From assembly GCA_947490035.1 (NCBI GenBank), contig CANLGS010000270.1, positions 1 to 6,313 on the forward strand: a stretch of 6,313 nucleotides of DNA, in the 5' to 3' direction. The stretch comes from Gemmataceae bacterium (GTDB taxonomy: Bacteria; Planctomycetota; Planctomycetia; Gemmatales; Gemmataceae). The notes under the pieces are model-generated. The model ran no database searches and was not told the DNA's origin. It saw only the letters and a list, made by a program, of their open reading frames with translations. Position numbers and translations under genes: made by a program. Positions 1 through 5,078 of this stretch are shown here, piece after piece (within the stretch, counting starts at the first letter, position 1; each line of letters starts with the position of its first letter).

Positions 1-87
1 GACGCAGAGGGACGCAGATTACAGACCAAGAGAAAGAGTTCTTCAAAACACTCCTCTTTTGGTCTGTAATCTGCGTCCCTCTGCGTC
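1..87. repeat. Perfect 29-bp inverted repeat (CGCAGA-type dispersed element)
   Basis: Bases 1-29 are the exact reverse complement of bases 59-87, separated by a 29-base A/T-richer spacer. Each arm contains a 10-base near-direct repeat (GACGCAGAGG followed by GACGCAGATT). The left arm begins at the window edge, so the element may extend further left. Transcribed, it would form a very stable hairpin. It resembles the CGCAGA-rich dispersed intergenic repeats I associate with planctomycete and related genomes; that family assignment is from memory. No ORF in it is convincing. Confidence 0.85.
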
Positions 88-189
88 ATCTGCGGCTCTT
101 CGTCTTTGCCTCCTGTCCGGTTGCATTTCCCAGCCCCTTCGCGGTTCTTATAACGACTGCTGCGAACGCCGCCGGAAACGCGAGGGCCG
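88..189 (+). promoter_or_regulatory. Leader of mqnA with weak promoter and RBS signals
   Basis: This stretch between the inverted repeat and mqnA holds no gene. A TTATAA at 148-153 could be a -10 element. The only TTG-type hexamer upstream, TTGCAT at 121-126, is 21 bases away, which is too far for a standard sigma-70 promoter. GAGGG at 182-186 is a possible but unusually close Shine-Dalgarno sequence, three bases before the ATG. The promoter call is tentative. Confidence 0.25.
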
Positions 190-993
190 ATGTCTACCAC
201 ACTCCGCGTCGGCGCGGTCAACTACCTGAACACCAAGCCGCTCGTCGAACGGCTCACTGACTTCGCGCCTAACATGGAGCTTTCGCTCGACCTCCCGAGC
301 CGCCTCGCGGACCAGCTCGCGGCCGGCGAACTCGATGTCGGGCTGATCCCCGTCGTGGAGTTCTTCCGCGGCGGCAACTACAGCTTCGTGCCGAACATCG
401 CGATCGGCTCGCGCGGTCCGGTGCTGAGCGTCACGCTGTTCAGCAAAGTCCCCTGGACCGAAATTCGCACGGTCGCGCTCGACGAAGGCTCACGCACGAG
501 CGCCGCGCTCACTCGCATCATCCTCGAAAAGCGCTACGGCGTCCGGCCCGCGTTCCGGCAACTGCCCATCGACAGCCCCGCCGAATCGCTCGACACCGAC
601 GCGGTGCTGCTCATCGGCGACCGCGCGATGCGGGCGTGCCTGCCGGGTTACCGGTTCGCCTACGACCTCGGCGAAGAGTGGACCGCGTGGACCGGCCTGC
701 CGATGGTGTTCGCGGTGTGGGCCGTGCGCGCCGGCGTGGAGTTAGGCGACGCGGAAGCGGCCTTCCACCAGGCGAAGGAGTACGGCCTCGCGCACGCGGG
801 CGAAATCGCGGCACGCGAGGCGCCGCGGCTCGGCCTGGATGCGGGGTTTTGCCGCCGGTACATGAGCAACGTGATTCGCTACGATCTTGGTGCCGCGGAA
901 CTCGCCGGTATGAAGCGATATCGCGAACTGGCGACCGAATCAGGTTTGCTGCATGCTCTTGTGGCACAGGCTTCCAGCCTGTGTCTTCGCTGA
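190..993 (+). CDS. mqnA: Chorismate dehydratase MqnA (futalosine menaquinone pathway)
   Basis: MqnA removes water from chorismate to give 3-[(1-carboxyvinyl)oxy]benzoate, the first step of the futalosine route to menaquinone; it is a soluble cytoplasmic enzyme with a periplasmic-binding-protein-like fold. Family marks visible in the 267 residues are the N-terminal VGAVNYLNTKPL (7-18), GELDVGLIPVVEF (46-58), the SRTS segment (101-104), LIGDRAM (141-147) and DLGEEWTAWTGLPMVFAVW (159-177). The ATG at 190 puts the conserved NYLNTKP block at the expected distance from the start. The length is normal for the family. The last 13 residues (about 255-267, ending ALVAQASSLCLR) are encoded by an inverted repeat and the stop codon lies in its loop, so this tail is probably not ancestral. 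mqnC follows 62 bases downstream on the same strand, suggesting one operon. Confidence 0.95.
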   Translation: MSTTLRVGAVNYLNTKPLVERLTDFAPNMELSLDLPSRLADQLAAGELDVGLIPVVEFFRGGNYSFVPNIAIGSRGPVLSVTLFSKVPWTEIRTVALDEGSRTSAALTRIILEKRYGVRPAFRQLPIDSPAESLDTDAVLLIGDRAMRACLPGYRFAYDLGEEWTAWTGLPMVFAVWAVRAGVELGDAEAAFHQAKEYGLAHAGEIAAREAPRLGLDAGFCRRYMSNVIRYDLGAAELAGMKRYRELATESGLLHALVAQASSLCLR

Positions 994-1029
994 AAGGCAC
1001 ACAGGCTGGAAGCCTGTGCCACAAGAGCA
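954..1029. repeat. Nested inverted repeat, 31-bp perfect arms, mqnA-mqnC junction
   Basis: Bases 954-984 are the exact reverse complement of 999-1029, with a 14-base loop (985-998) that contains the mqnA stop codon. Each arm is itself a small hairpin: in the left arm CACAGGCT (965-972) and AGCCTGTG (976-983) pair around TCC. The element therefore has two levels of symmetry. It occupies the end of mqnA and about half of the 62-base gap before mqnC. I recognise the core CACAGGCTTCCAGCCTGTG as a common dispersed repeat in planctomycete genomes (from memory, not tested). It could act as an mRNA hairpin between the two genes; it has no T-tract, so it is unlikely to be a strong intrinsic terminator. 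Confidence 0.9.
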
Positions 1030-1044
1030 AAGACACAGCAAGGC

Positions 1045-1049
1045 GGAGG
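1045..1049 (+). promoter_or_regulatory. Shine-Dalgarno sequence of mqnC
   Basis: GGAGG lies six bases before the ATG at 1056. It is the best ribosome binding site in the window and decides the mqnC start against the long in-frame extension to 636, which would run through mqnA in another frame and through the repeat. Confidence 0.75.
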
Positions 1050-1055
1050 CGAATC

Positions 1056-2201
1056 ATGAACACCATCGACACCATCCTCGCGAAAGCCGCCGAAGGCACG
1101 CGCATCACGCCCGACGAGTGCCTCGCGCTGTTCGCGTGCCGCGACCTGCACAAGCTCGGGCGCGCCGCGCACGCGGTCACAATGCGGCTGCACCCGGAGC
1201 CGTACCGCACGTTCAACATCGACCGCAACGTGAACTACACCAACGTGTGCGCCGCGGTGTGCGACTTCTGCGCGTTCTACCGCAAGTCGGCCGATTCCGA
1301 CGCCTACGTTCTCTCGCGCGAAGAACTCTACCAGAAGGTCGAAGAAACCATCGCGCTCGGCGGCGACCAGATTCTCATGCAGGGCGGGATGCACCCGTCG
1401 TTGAAGCTCGAATGGTACGAAGAGTTGCTCCGCGACCTGAAGGCGCGGTTCCCCGGCGTGAACCTGCACGCGTTCAGCCCGCCGGAAATCTGGCACTTCC
1501 ACAAGCTGAACAAGCTGCCGCTCGAAACCGTGCTGAAGCGGTTGAAGGACGCGGGTCTCGGCTCGCTCCCCGGCGGCGGCGGTGAGATTCTCGTCGATCG
1601 CGTCCGTAAGGAACTCACGAAGGGGAAGGCGCTCTCCGACGAGTGGCTGGAAGTGTGTCGCGTGTGGCACAAGCTCGGCGGGAAGGGCACCTGCACGATG
1701 ATGTTCGGCCACATCGAGACTGACGCCGAGCGCGTCGAACACCTGACGCGCCTCCGCGACCTTCAGGACGAAACCGGCGGGTTCACCGCGTTCATCTGCT
1801 GGACGATGCAGCCGGGCCACAAGATGAGCGACGCACCCGAAGCGGGCGCGTTCGAGTACCTCCGCACGCAGGCGATCGCGCGACTGTTCCTCGACAACAT
1901 CCCGAACATCCAGTCGTCGTGGGTGACACAGGGCGGGAAGATCGGGCAGGTCGCGCTCTTCTTCGGCGCGAACGACATGGGTTCACTGATGATCGAGGAG
2001 AACGTGGTCGCGTCCGCGGGGACGGTGCATTACCTGACGCTCGAAGAGATCAAGCGCAGCATCCGCGAAGCCGGGTGGGAACCGCGCCAGCGGAACGTCT
2101 TCTACCAACTCATTGACGAAGCACCGGTTGTGCCGAACGAGCCGCGACCGCAAGGGAGCGGTGTTCAAGTTCCGCACGCGTCGTTGCCGGTATTGAACTG
2201 A
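1056..2201 (+). CDS. mqnC: Cyclic dehypoxanthine futalosine synthase MqnC (radical SAM)
   Basis: MqnC is a radical S-adenosylmethionine enzyme that cyclises dehypoxanthine futalosine to its cyclic form, from which MqnD makes 1,4-dihydroxy-6-naphthoate in menaquinone synthesis. The 381-residue product shows the [4Fe-4S] motif CxxxCxxC (C65, C69, C72) just after RNVNYTNVC, the GGDQILMQGG segment (102-111), HAFSPPEI (138-145), the glycine-rich PGGGGEIL (172-179) and FFGANDMGSLMIEENVV (302-318), typical of MqnC and its MqnE/CofH relatives. Fusion of neighbouring SPPEI, GGGGEIL and GANDMGS blocks with an adjacent mqnA favours MqnC over MqnE. The ATG at 1056 has a GGAGG six bases upstream. The C-terminal residues from about 361 (NEPRPQGSGVQV onward) match a repeat found again at 3033-3060 and look like an added tail. 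It probably shares a transcript with mqnA. Confidence 0.94.
   Translation: MNTIDTILAKAAEGTRITPDECLALFACRDLHKLGRAAHAVTMRLHPEPYRTFNIDRNVNYTNVCAAVCDFCAFYRKSADSDAYVLSREELYQKVEETIALGGDQILMQGGMHPSLKLEWYEELLRDLKARFPGVNLHAFSPPEIWHFHKLNKLPLETVLKRLKDAGLGSLPGGGGEILVDRVRKELTKGKALSDEWLEVCRVWHKLGGKGTCTMMFGHIETDAERVEHLTRLRDLQDETGGFTAFICWTMQPGHKMSDAPEAGAFEYLRTQAIARLFLDNIPNIQSSWVTQGGKIGQVALFFGANDMGSLMIEENVVASAGTVHYLTLEEIKRSIREAGWEPRQRNVFYQLIDEAPVVPNEPRPQGSGVQVPHASLPVLN
2139..2165 (+). repeat. Solo, diverged copy of the 3033-3106 repeat arm inside the mqnC 3' end
   Basis: Bases 2139-2165 align with 3036-3063 in the downstream inverted repeat, with three substitutions and one missing G: the shared core is CCGCGACCG followed by AGGGAGCGG and TGTT. 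Unlike the downstream copy it has no complementary second arm nearby. It encodes the MqnC residues EPRPQGSGV, so it is a repeat translated as part of a gene. Confidence 0.65.
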
Positions 2202-2212
2202 GTCGGCACAAT

Positions 2213-2229
2213 GAACCCGTTCCGGGTTC
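2213..2229 (+). other. Small hairpin in the gap after mqnC
   Basis: GAACCCG (2213-2219) pairs perfectly with CGGGTTC (2223-2229) around a TTC loop, 11 bases after the mqnC stop. There is no T-tract, so it is not a standard intrinsic terminator. It could weaken read-through or protect the 3' end of the mqn transcript. Confidence 0.4.
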
Positions 2230-2253
2230 CGACGCGCCCGCACTGAGACGTGA

Positions 2254-3021
2254 ATGTCCGACGAAGCCAACATGCGGCTGCGGCTCCAGAACGTGGCCGC
2301 GTACCGCGACCTGCGCCGCGGCGTGCGCAAGAGCGGGCGCGAGAACGTCGTCTTCGCGCTCGTCATGTTCGCCCTCGCGTACTACTACCACTCGCGGGGC
2401 GCGCCGCCGCAGATGCTCGTCCCCTACGCCATCCTCATCGTCGGCGAACTGATCGTCGGGCTGGTCAAGTGGGTGGCGCCGTCGGCCGAGTGCATGATCC
2501 TCGACGCGCTCGTGCTGTTCGCGTTCGCCGGGTACAACTTCTGGATCCAGTTCGAGCAATTCCAAAAGGGCGGGCCGATCCAGGCCGGCGGCGTCTTCGT
2601 CGGGCTGCTCATGCTGTACTTCGCGCTCGGCCGGCTGAAGCTCTACGCCGCCCTGCGCAAGCTGTTCGCCGAACGGCCCGAGCCGGCACACATCGCCTGG
2701 TTCGATGAACTGGTGTACGACATCCTGACGGCCGACCCGCACACGGACCCGCTCGCGCTGGACCTGCCGACCGAACCGCACTGGCGGGCGAAACTGCTCG
2801 GCAGCACGGTGTTCTTCGTGGCGAACAACGGCAACGCCGTGTGGGTCGCTGGGCCGGACGACTTCAGTTTGCATCGCGCGAAGCAGGAACACAGCCCCGG
2901 CCGCCGCAAGGCGCTGTTGCGCGTCCACGGCCAGGCGTACCCGGAGTTCGTCCTCGACGACGCGAGCTGGGCGAACTACGCGCGCTGGGCGGCCGAACAA
3001 GCCGCTCCGCGCCCGGCGTGA
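2254..3021 (+). CDS. Unrecognised four-helix membrane protein with soluble C-terminal half
   Basis: I do not recognise this 255-residue protein. The first half has a very basic N-terminus (RLRLQN...RDLRRGVRKSGR, 8-29) and four predicted membrane segments at roughly 31-46, 54-73, 80-98 and 109-127. By the positive-inside rule both ends would face the cytoplasm. The second half (about 135-255) is soluble, with no cysteines and the segments FDELVYDILTADPHTDPLALDLP (150-172, quoted only as an anchor by its ends FDEL and LDLP), LLGSTVFFVANNGNAVWVAG (181-200) and a tryptophan-containing end. There is no signal peptide and no recognisable catalytic motif. The ATG at 2254 is used; ATG 2272 is an alternative that drops six residues. 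It lies 52 bases after mqnC and 104 bases before the ABC ATPase. It could be a partner of either neighbour, but nothing in the sequence shows this, and it does not look like a NatB-type permease. Confidence 0.8.
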   Translation: MSDEANMRLRLQNVAAYRDLRRGVRKSGRENVVFALVMFALAYYYHSRGAPPQMLVPYAILIVGELIVGLVKWVAPSAECMILDALVLFAFAGYNFWIQFEQFQKGGPIQAGGVFVGLLMLYFALGRLKLYAALRKLFAERPEPAHIAWFDELVYDILTADPHTDPLALDLPTEPHWRAKLLGSTVFFVANNGNAVWVAGPDDFSLHRAKQEHSPGRRKALLRVHGQAYPEFVLDDASWANYARWAAEQAAPRPA

Positions 3022-3032
3022 GCGCGCGACCC

Positions 3033-3106
3033 GGTGAACCGCGACCGTGAGGGAGCGGGTGTTTGGAGCCGCTCGCCAACCCGCCCCCTCACGGTCGCGG
3101 TTCACC
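3033..3106. repeat. Inverted repeat, 28-bp arms with one mismatch, before the ABC ATPase gene
   Basis: Bases 3033-3060 (GGTGAACCGCGACCGTGAGG and on) and 3079-3106 are reverse complements with a single T/C-type mismatch, around an 18-base loop. Read in frames, its arms give the NRDREGAG and PLTVAV-like peptides that I associate with spurious planctomycete ORFs (recalled, not tested). The same arm occurs singly and diverged within mqnC at 2139-2165. The element lies entirely between the membrane-protein gene and the ABC gene, and could form an mRNA hairpin. Confidence 0.88.
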
Positions 3107-3125
3107 AACAGCCCCGACAATACCC

Positions 3126-3854
3126 ATGATCGAAGTACGCGACCTGTCGAAGTGGTTCCGCGGCACCGGCGGCGAGCGCGTCGCGGCCGTGGACGCGGTG
3201 CGGTTCAGCGTTCACCCCGGCGAGGTGTTCGGGCTGCTCGGCCCCAACGGGGCCGGGAAGACCACCACCCTGCGGATGCTCTGCACCGTCCTCAAGCCGT
3301 CGGACGGCACCGCGACCGTCGCCGGGTACGACGTGGTCACACAACCCGGCGAGGTACGCCGGCACGTCGGCTTCCTGTCCGCGAACACCGGCGTGTACGA
3401 CCGCATGACCGCGTGGGAGCTGGTCGAATACTACGGCCGGCTGCACCAGGTTCCGCCGGACGAACTGCGGCAGCGCATGGACGACCTGTTCGCCACGCTC
3501 CAGATGACCGAGTTCAAGGACGTGCGCGGCGGCAAACTCAGCACCGGCATGAAGCAGAAGGTGTCGATCGCGCGGGCGATGGTGAACGACCCGCCCGTGC
3601 TGATCTTCGACGAGCCGACCGCGGGCCTCGACGTGCTGGTGCAGCGCGCGGTACTGGACAACATCAAGCGGCTCCGCGGGCGCGGCAAGACCATCATCTT
3701 CTCGACGCACATCATGCGCGAGGTGGAGAAGCTGTGCGACCGCGTCGCGGTGATGGCGAAGGGCAAGATCGTGGTGTGCGGCACGCTCAACGAGCTGCGC
3801 GAGATGTACAAACAGGACGACCTGGAAGAGCTGTTCTTCTCGCTGGTGTCGTGA
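3126..3854 (+). CDS. ABC transporter ATP-binding protein, NatA-like export type
   Basis: A cytoplasmic ATPase subunit that would power an ABC export permease. In the 242-residue product I see Walker [10 protein letters not shown] (39-47), the signature loop LSTGM (138-142, a variant of LSGGQ), Walker B VLIFDEPT (158-165), the D-loop AGLD (166-169) and the switch histidine STH (H195). The Q-loop region reads [18 protein letters not shown] (81-98) with no glutamine at the usual place, a pattern that fits the NatA Na+-efflux and drug-export branch from memory. I start it at ATG 3126 ([11 protein letters not shown]), because the 21 upstream in-frame codons from TTG 3063 are encoded by the inverted repeat. 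No clear Shine-Dalgarno precedes it. The substrate cannot be inferred, and no permease gene follows: hisG converges from the other strand after 34 bases. Confidence 0.9.
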   Translation: MIEVRDLSKWFRGTGGERVAAVDAVRFSVHPGEVFGLLGPNGAGKTTTLRMLCTVLKPSDGTATVAGYDVVTQPGEVRRHVGFLSANTGVYDRMTAWELVEYYGRLHQVPPDELRQRMDDLFATLQMTEFKDVRGGKLSTGMKQKVSIARAMVNDPPVLIFDEPTAGLDVLVQRAVLDNIKRLRGRGKTIIFSTHIMREVEKLCDRVAVMAKGKIVVCGTLNELREMYKQDDLEELFFSLVS

Positions 3855-3856
3855 TT

Positions 3857-3880
3857 CGCCTCCCCCCGCGGAGGAAGGCG
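3857..3880. terminator. Possible bidirectional hairpin between convergent genes
   Basis: The 34-base gap between the ABC gene and hisG contains CGCCTCC (3857-3863) facing GGAGGAAGGCG (3870-3880). CCTCC/GGAGG or CGCC/GGCG can pair around a short C-rich loop, with AA bulged. It lacks a T-tract in either direction. Its position between convergent stops suggests a terminator-like role, but this is weak. Confidence 0.3.
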
Positions 3881-3888
3881 CCCGCGCT

Positions 3889-4764
3889 TCAATCAATCAC
3901 CTTCGTGAGCGGGTACTCGACGATGCCGCTGGCGCCGGCGGCCTTCAGTTGCGGGATGATGTGCCGCACCGTGTCCTCGTCGATGATCGTGTTGATCGCG
4001 ACCCACTCCGCGTCGGCCAGCGGCGAGACGGTCGGGTTCTTCAGCGCCGGGAGTTGGGCGATCACCCGCACCAGGTTGTCGCGGTGGACGTTCATGAGCA
4101 GCCCGACCTTTCCCTCGGCCGCCATCGCGCCCTTCAGCATCAAGATCAGGTCGTCCATCTTCTGCCGCTTCCACGGGTCGGTGGCCGCGACCGGGTTGGC
4201 GACGAACCGCGTCGTGCTGCTCAACAGGTCGCACACGATGCGCAGCCCGTTGGCGCGAAGCGAGTTGCCGGTCTCGGTGACTTCGACGATGGCGTCGGCG
4301 AACTTGGGCGGCTTTACCTCGGTCGCGCCCCAACTGAACTCGACGTTCGCGGTCACGCCGTGCCCCGCGAGCCACTTGCGGGTGATGTTCACCACCTCCG
4401 TCGCGATGCGCTTGCCCTGTAAGTCCTTCGGCCCGCGGATGTCGGAGTCGTTGGGCACCGCGAGCACCCAGCGCACCGGCCGCCGGCTCACCTTGCTGAA
4501 GACGAGTTCGGCCAACTCGGTGACCTGCGCGTCGCTTTCGACGATCCAGTCGTGACCGGTCAGTCCGCAGTCGAGCGAGCCGTCGGCGACGTACCGGCCC
4601 ATCTCCTGCGCCCGGATGAGGGTGCAGTGCAGTTCGGGGTCGTCGATGGCGGGGTAGTAACTGCGCGAGGGGAAGGTGATCTTGTACCCGGCCTTGCGGA
4701 ACAGCTCGGCGGTCGCCTCTTGCAGCGACCCGGCCGGAAGGCCGAGTTTCAACACGTTGTTCAT
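3889..4764 (-). CDS. hisG: ATP phosphoribosyltransferase HisG, long form
   Basis: HisG condenses ATP with PRPP to give N1-(5-phosphoribosyl)-ATP, the first and feedback-controlled step of histidine synthesis, in the cytoplasm. The 291-residue product starts with [10 protein letters not shown] (5-14), has DCGLTGHDW (65-73), and carries the PRPP-binding signature [19 protein letters not shown] (156-174, with E163-T164-G165). The length and the C-terminal segment (about 205-291, including [14 protein letters not shown] and [15 protein letters not shown]) are those of the long form, whose C-terminal domain binds histidine; it should not need HisZ. The gene is alone: no other his gene lies in the window, and it converges with the ABC gene. 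The start at 4764 gives the conserved LGLP segment near the N-terminus. No Shine-Dalgarno sequence is visible; see the promoter at 4771-4798. Confidence 0.95.
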   Translation of the reverse strand: MNNVLKLGLPAGSLQEATAELFRKAGYKITFPSRSYYPAIDDPELHCTLIRAQEMGRYVADGSLDCGLTGHDWIVESDAQVTELAELVFSKVSRRPVRWVLAVPNDSDIRGPKDLQGKRIATEVVNITRKWLAGHGVTANVEFSWGATEVKPPKFADAIVEVTETGNSLRANGLRIVCDLLSSTTRFVANPVAATDPWKRQKMDDLILMLKGAMAAEGKVGLLMNVHRDNLVRVIAQLPALKNPTVSPLADAEWVAINTIIDEDTVRHIIPQLKAAGASGIVEYPLTKVID

Positions 4765-4770
4765 CGCGCT

Positions 4771-4798
4771 AGTGTATCTGGCGCGCGGAGGGCGTCAG
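4771..4798 (-). promoter_or_regulatory. Candidate sigma-70 promoter of hisG, possibly leaderless
   Basis: On the minus strand CTGACG (4798-4793, four of six matches to TTGACA) and TACACT (4776-4771, four of six to TATAAT) are 16 bases apart. The A of the hisG ATG lies seven bases past the -10, where transcription would normally begin, so the mRNA might be leaderless. The -35 overlaps a GGGC/GCCC mini-palindrome (4790-4801). Confidence 0.35.
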
Positions 4799-4833
4799 CC
4801 CCTGAGTTAAGGCAGGGGACGGGGAATAAGAAA

Positions 4834-4861
4834 GGTAAAAGGTAAAAGGTAAAAAGTAAAA
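4834..4861. repeat. Heptamer tandem array GGTAAAA, four copies
   Basis: Three perfect GGTAAAA units (4834-4854) are followed by a fourth, AGTAAAA, with a G-to-A change. This is the left, short array of the large inverted repeat. Confidence 0.85.
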
Positions 4862-4918
4862 GCGCAAGCAGAGAAACGGAAGCCTGCTCGGACCCGACCT
4901 CGGTCTTTCTGTCTGCGC

Positions 4919-4988
4919 TTTTACCTTTTACCTTTTACCTTTTACCTTTTACCTTTTACCTTTTACCTTTTACCTTTTACCTTTTACC
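4919..4988. repeat. Heptamer tandem array TTTTACC, ten perfect copies
   Basis: Ten consecutive, identical TTTTACC units, the reverse complement of the left array. A seven-base unit repeated perfectly suggests slippage-driven copy number and a likely variable locus. It is not in a coding region. Confidence 0.95.
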
Positions 4989-5016
4989 TTTCTTATTCCC
5001 CCGTCCCCTGCTTCTG

Positions 5017-5052
5017 AAAACGGAGCCGCCCGCGGTTGGTCGCCGCGGGCGG
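5017..5052 (-). terminator. Intrinsic terminator downstream of the BBP7 gene
   Basis: CCGCCCGCGG (5026-5035) pairs perfectly with CCGCGGGCGG (5043-5052) around a seven-base loop. On the minus strand the stem is followed by CTCCG and a short TTTT (5020-5017), the arrangement of a rho-independent terminator, 27 bases after the BBP7 stop codon. The T-tract is short, so efficiency is uncertain. Confidence 0.65.
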
Positions 5053-5078
5053 GAGCGTGCGTTCGTCCGATCGGGGGA

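Larger units (their letters stand above)
4812..5011. repeat. Large imperfect inverted repeat enclosing heptamer arrays
   Basis: The outer arms are near-identical: GCAGGGGACGGGG then AATAAGAAA (4812-4833) is complementary to 4989-5011, which has one extra C (five instead of four). Inside lie heptamer arrays of opposite orientation, then GCGCA (4862-4866) facing TGCGC (4914-4918), and a diverged loop of about 50 bases. The element fills most of the gap between hisG and the BBP7 gene. Transcribed, it would form a long, A-U-rich hairpin with an internal asymmetry because the arrays differ in length. I see no gene in it. Confidence 0.85.

Noticed and set aside
636..1055. N-terminal extension of the mqnC frame
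   Set aside because: It would overlap mqnA in another frame and read through the repeat; the GGAGG at 1045-1049 and MqnC family length support the ATG at 1056.
879..1820. Minus-strand frame of 313 codons
   Set aside because: It is antisense to mqnC and passes through the 954-1029 repeat; no family motif is visible.
2110..3120. Long minus-strand frame of 336 codons
   Set aside because: It is antisense to a better-supported membrane protein, starts in the 3033-3106 repeat, and has a composition typical of antisense frames in GC-rich DNA (rich in Arg, Glu, Val, His).
3063..3125. TTG-start extension of the ABC ATPase
   Set aside because: The 21 codons are encoded by the inverted repeat, and [11 protein letters not shown] at 3126 is a normal ABC N-terminus.
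3047..4555. Long plus-strand frame of 502 codons
   Set aside because: It runs out of frame through the ABC gene and antisense to hisG, two genes with clear family motifs; its translation is Arg-rich and has no motif.
4834..4988. CRISPR array
   Set aside because: The units are seven bases with no spacers, and no cas gene is present; it is a tandem repeat in a palindrome.
4919..5011. Intrinsic terminator from the large palindrome
   Set aside because: The pairing is A-U-rich and the arms end in C/G-rich sequence, with no T-tract in the right place; the terminator at 5017-5052 is a better match.
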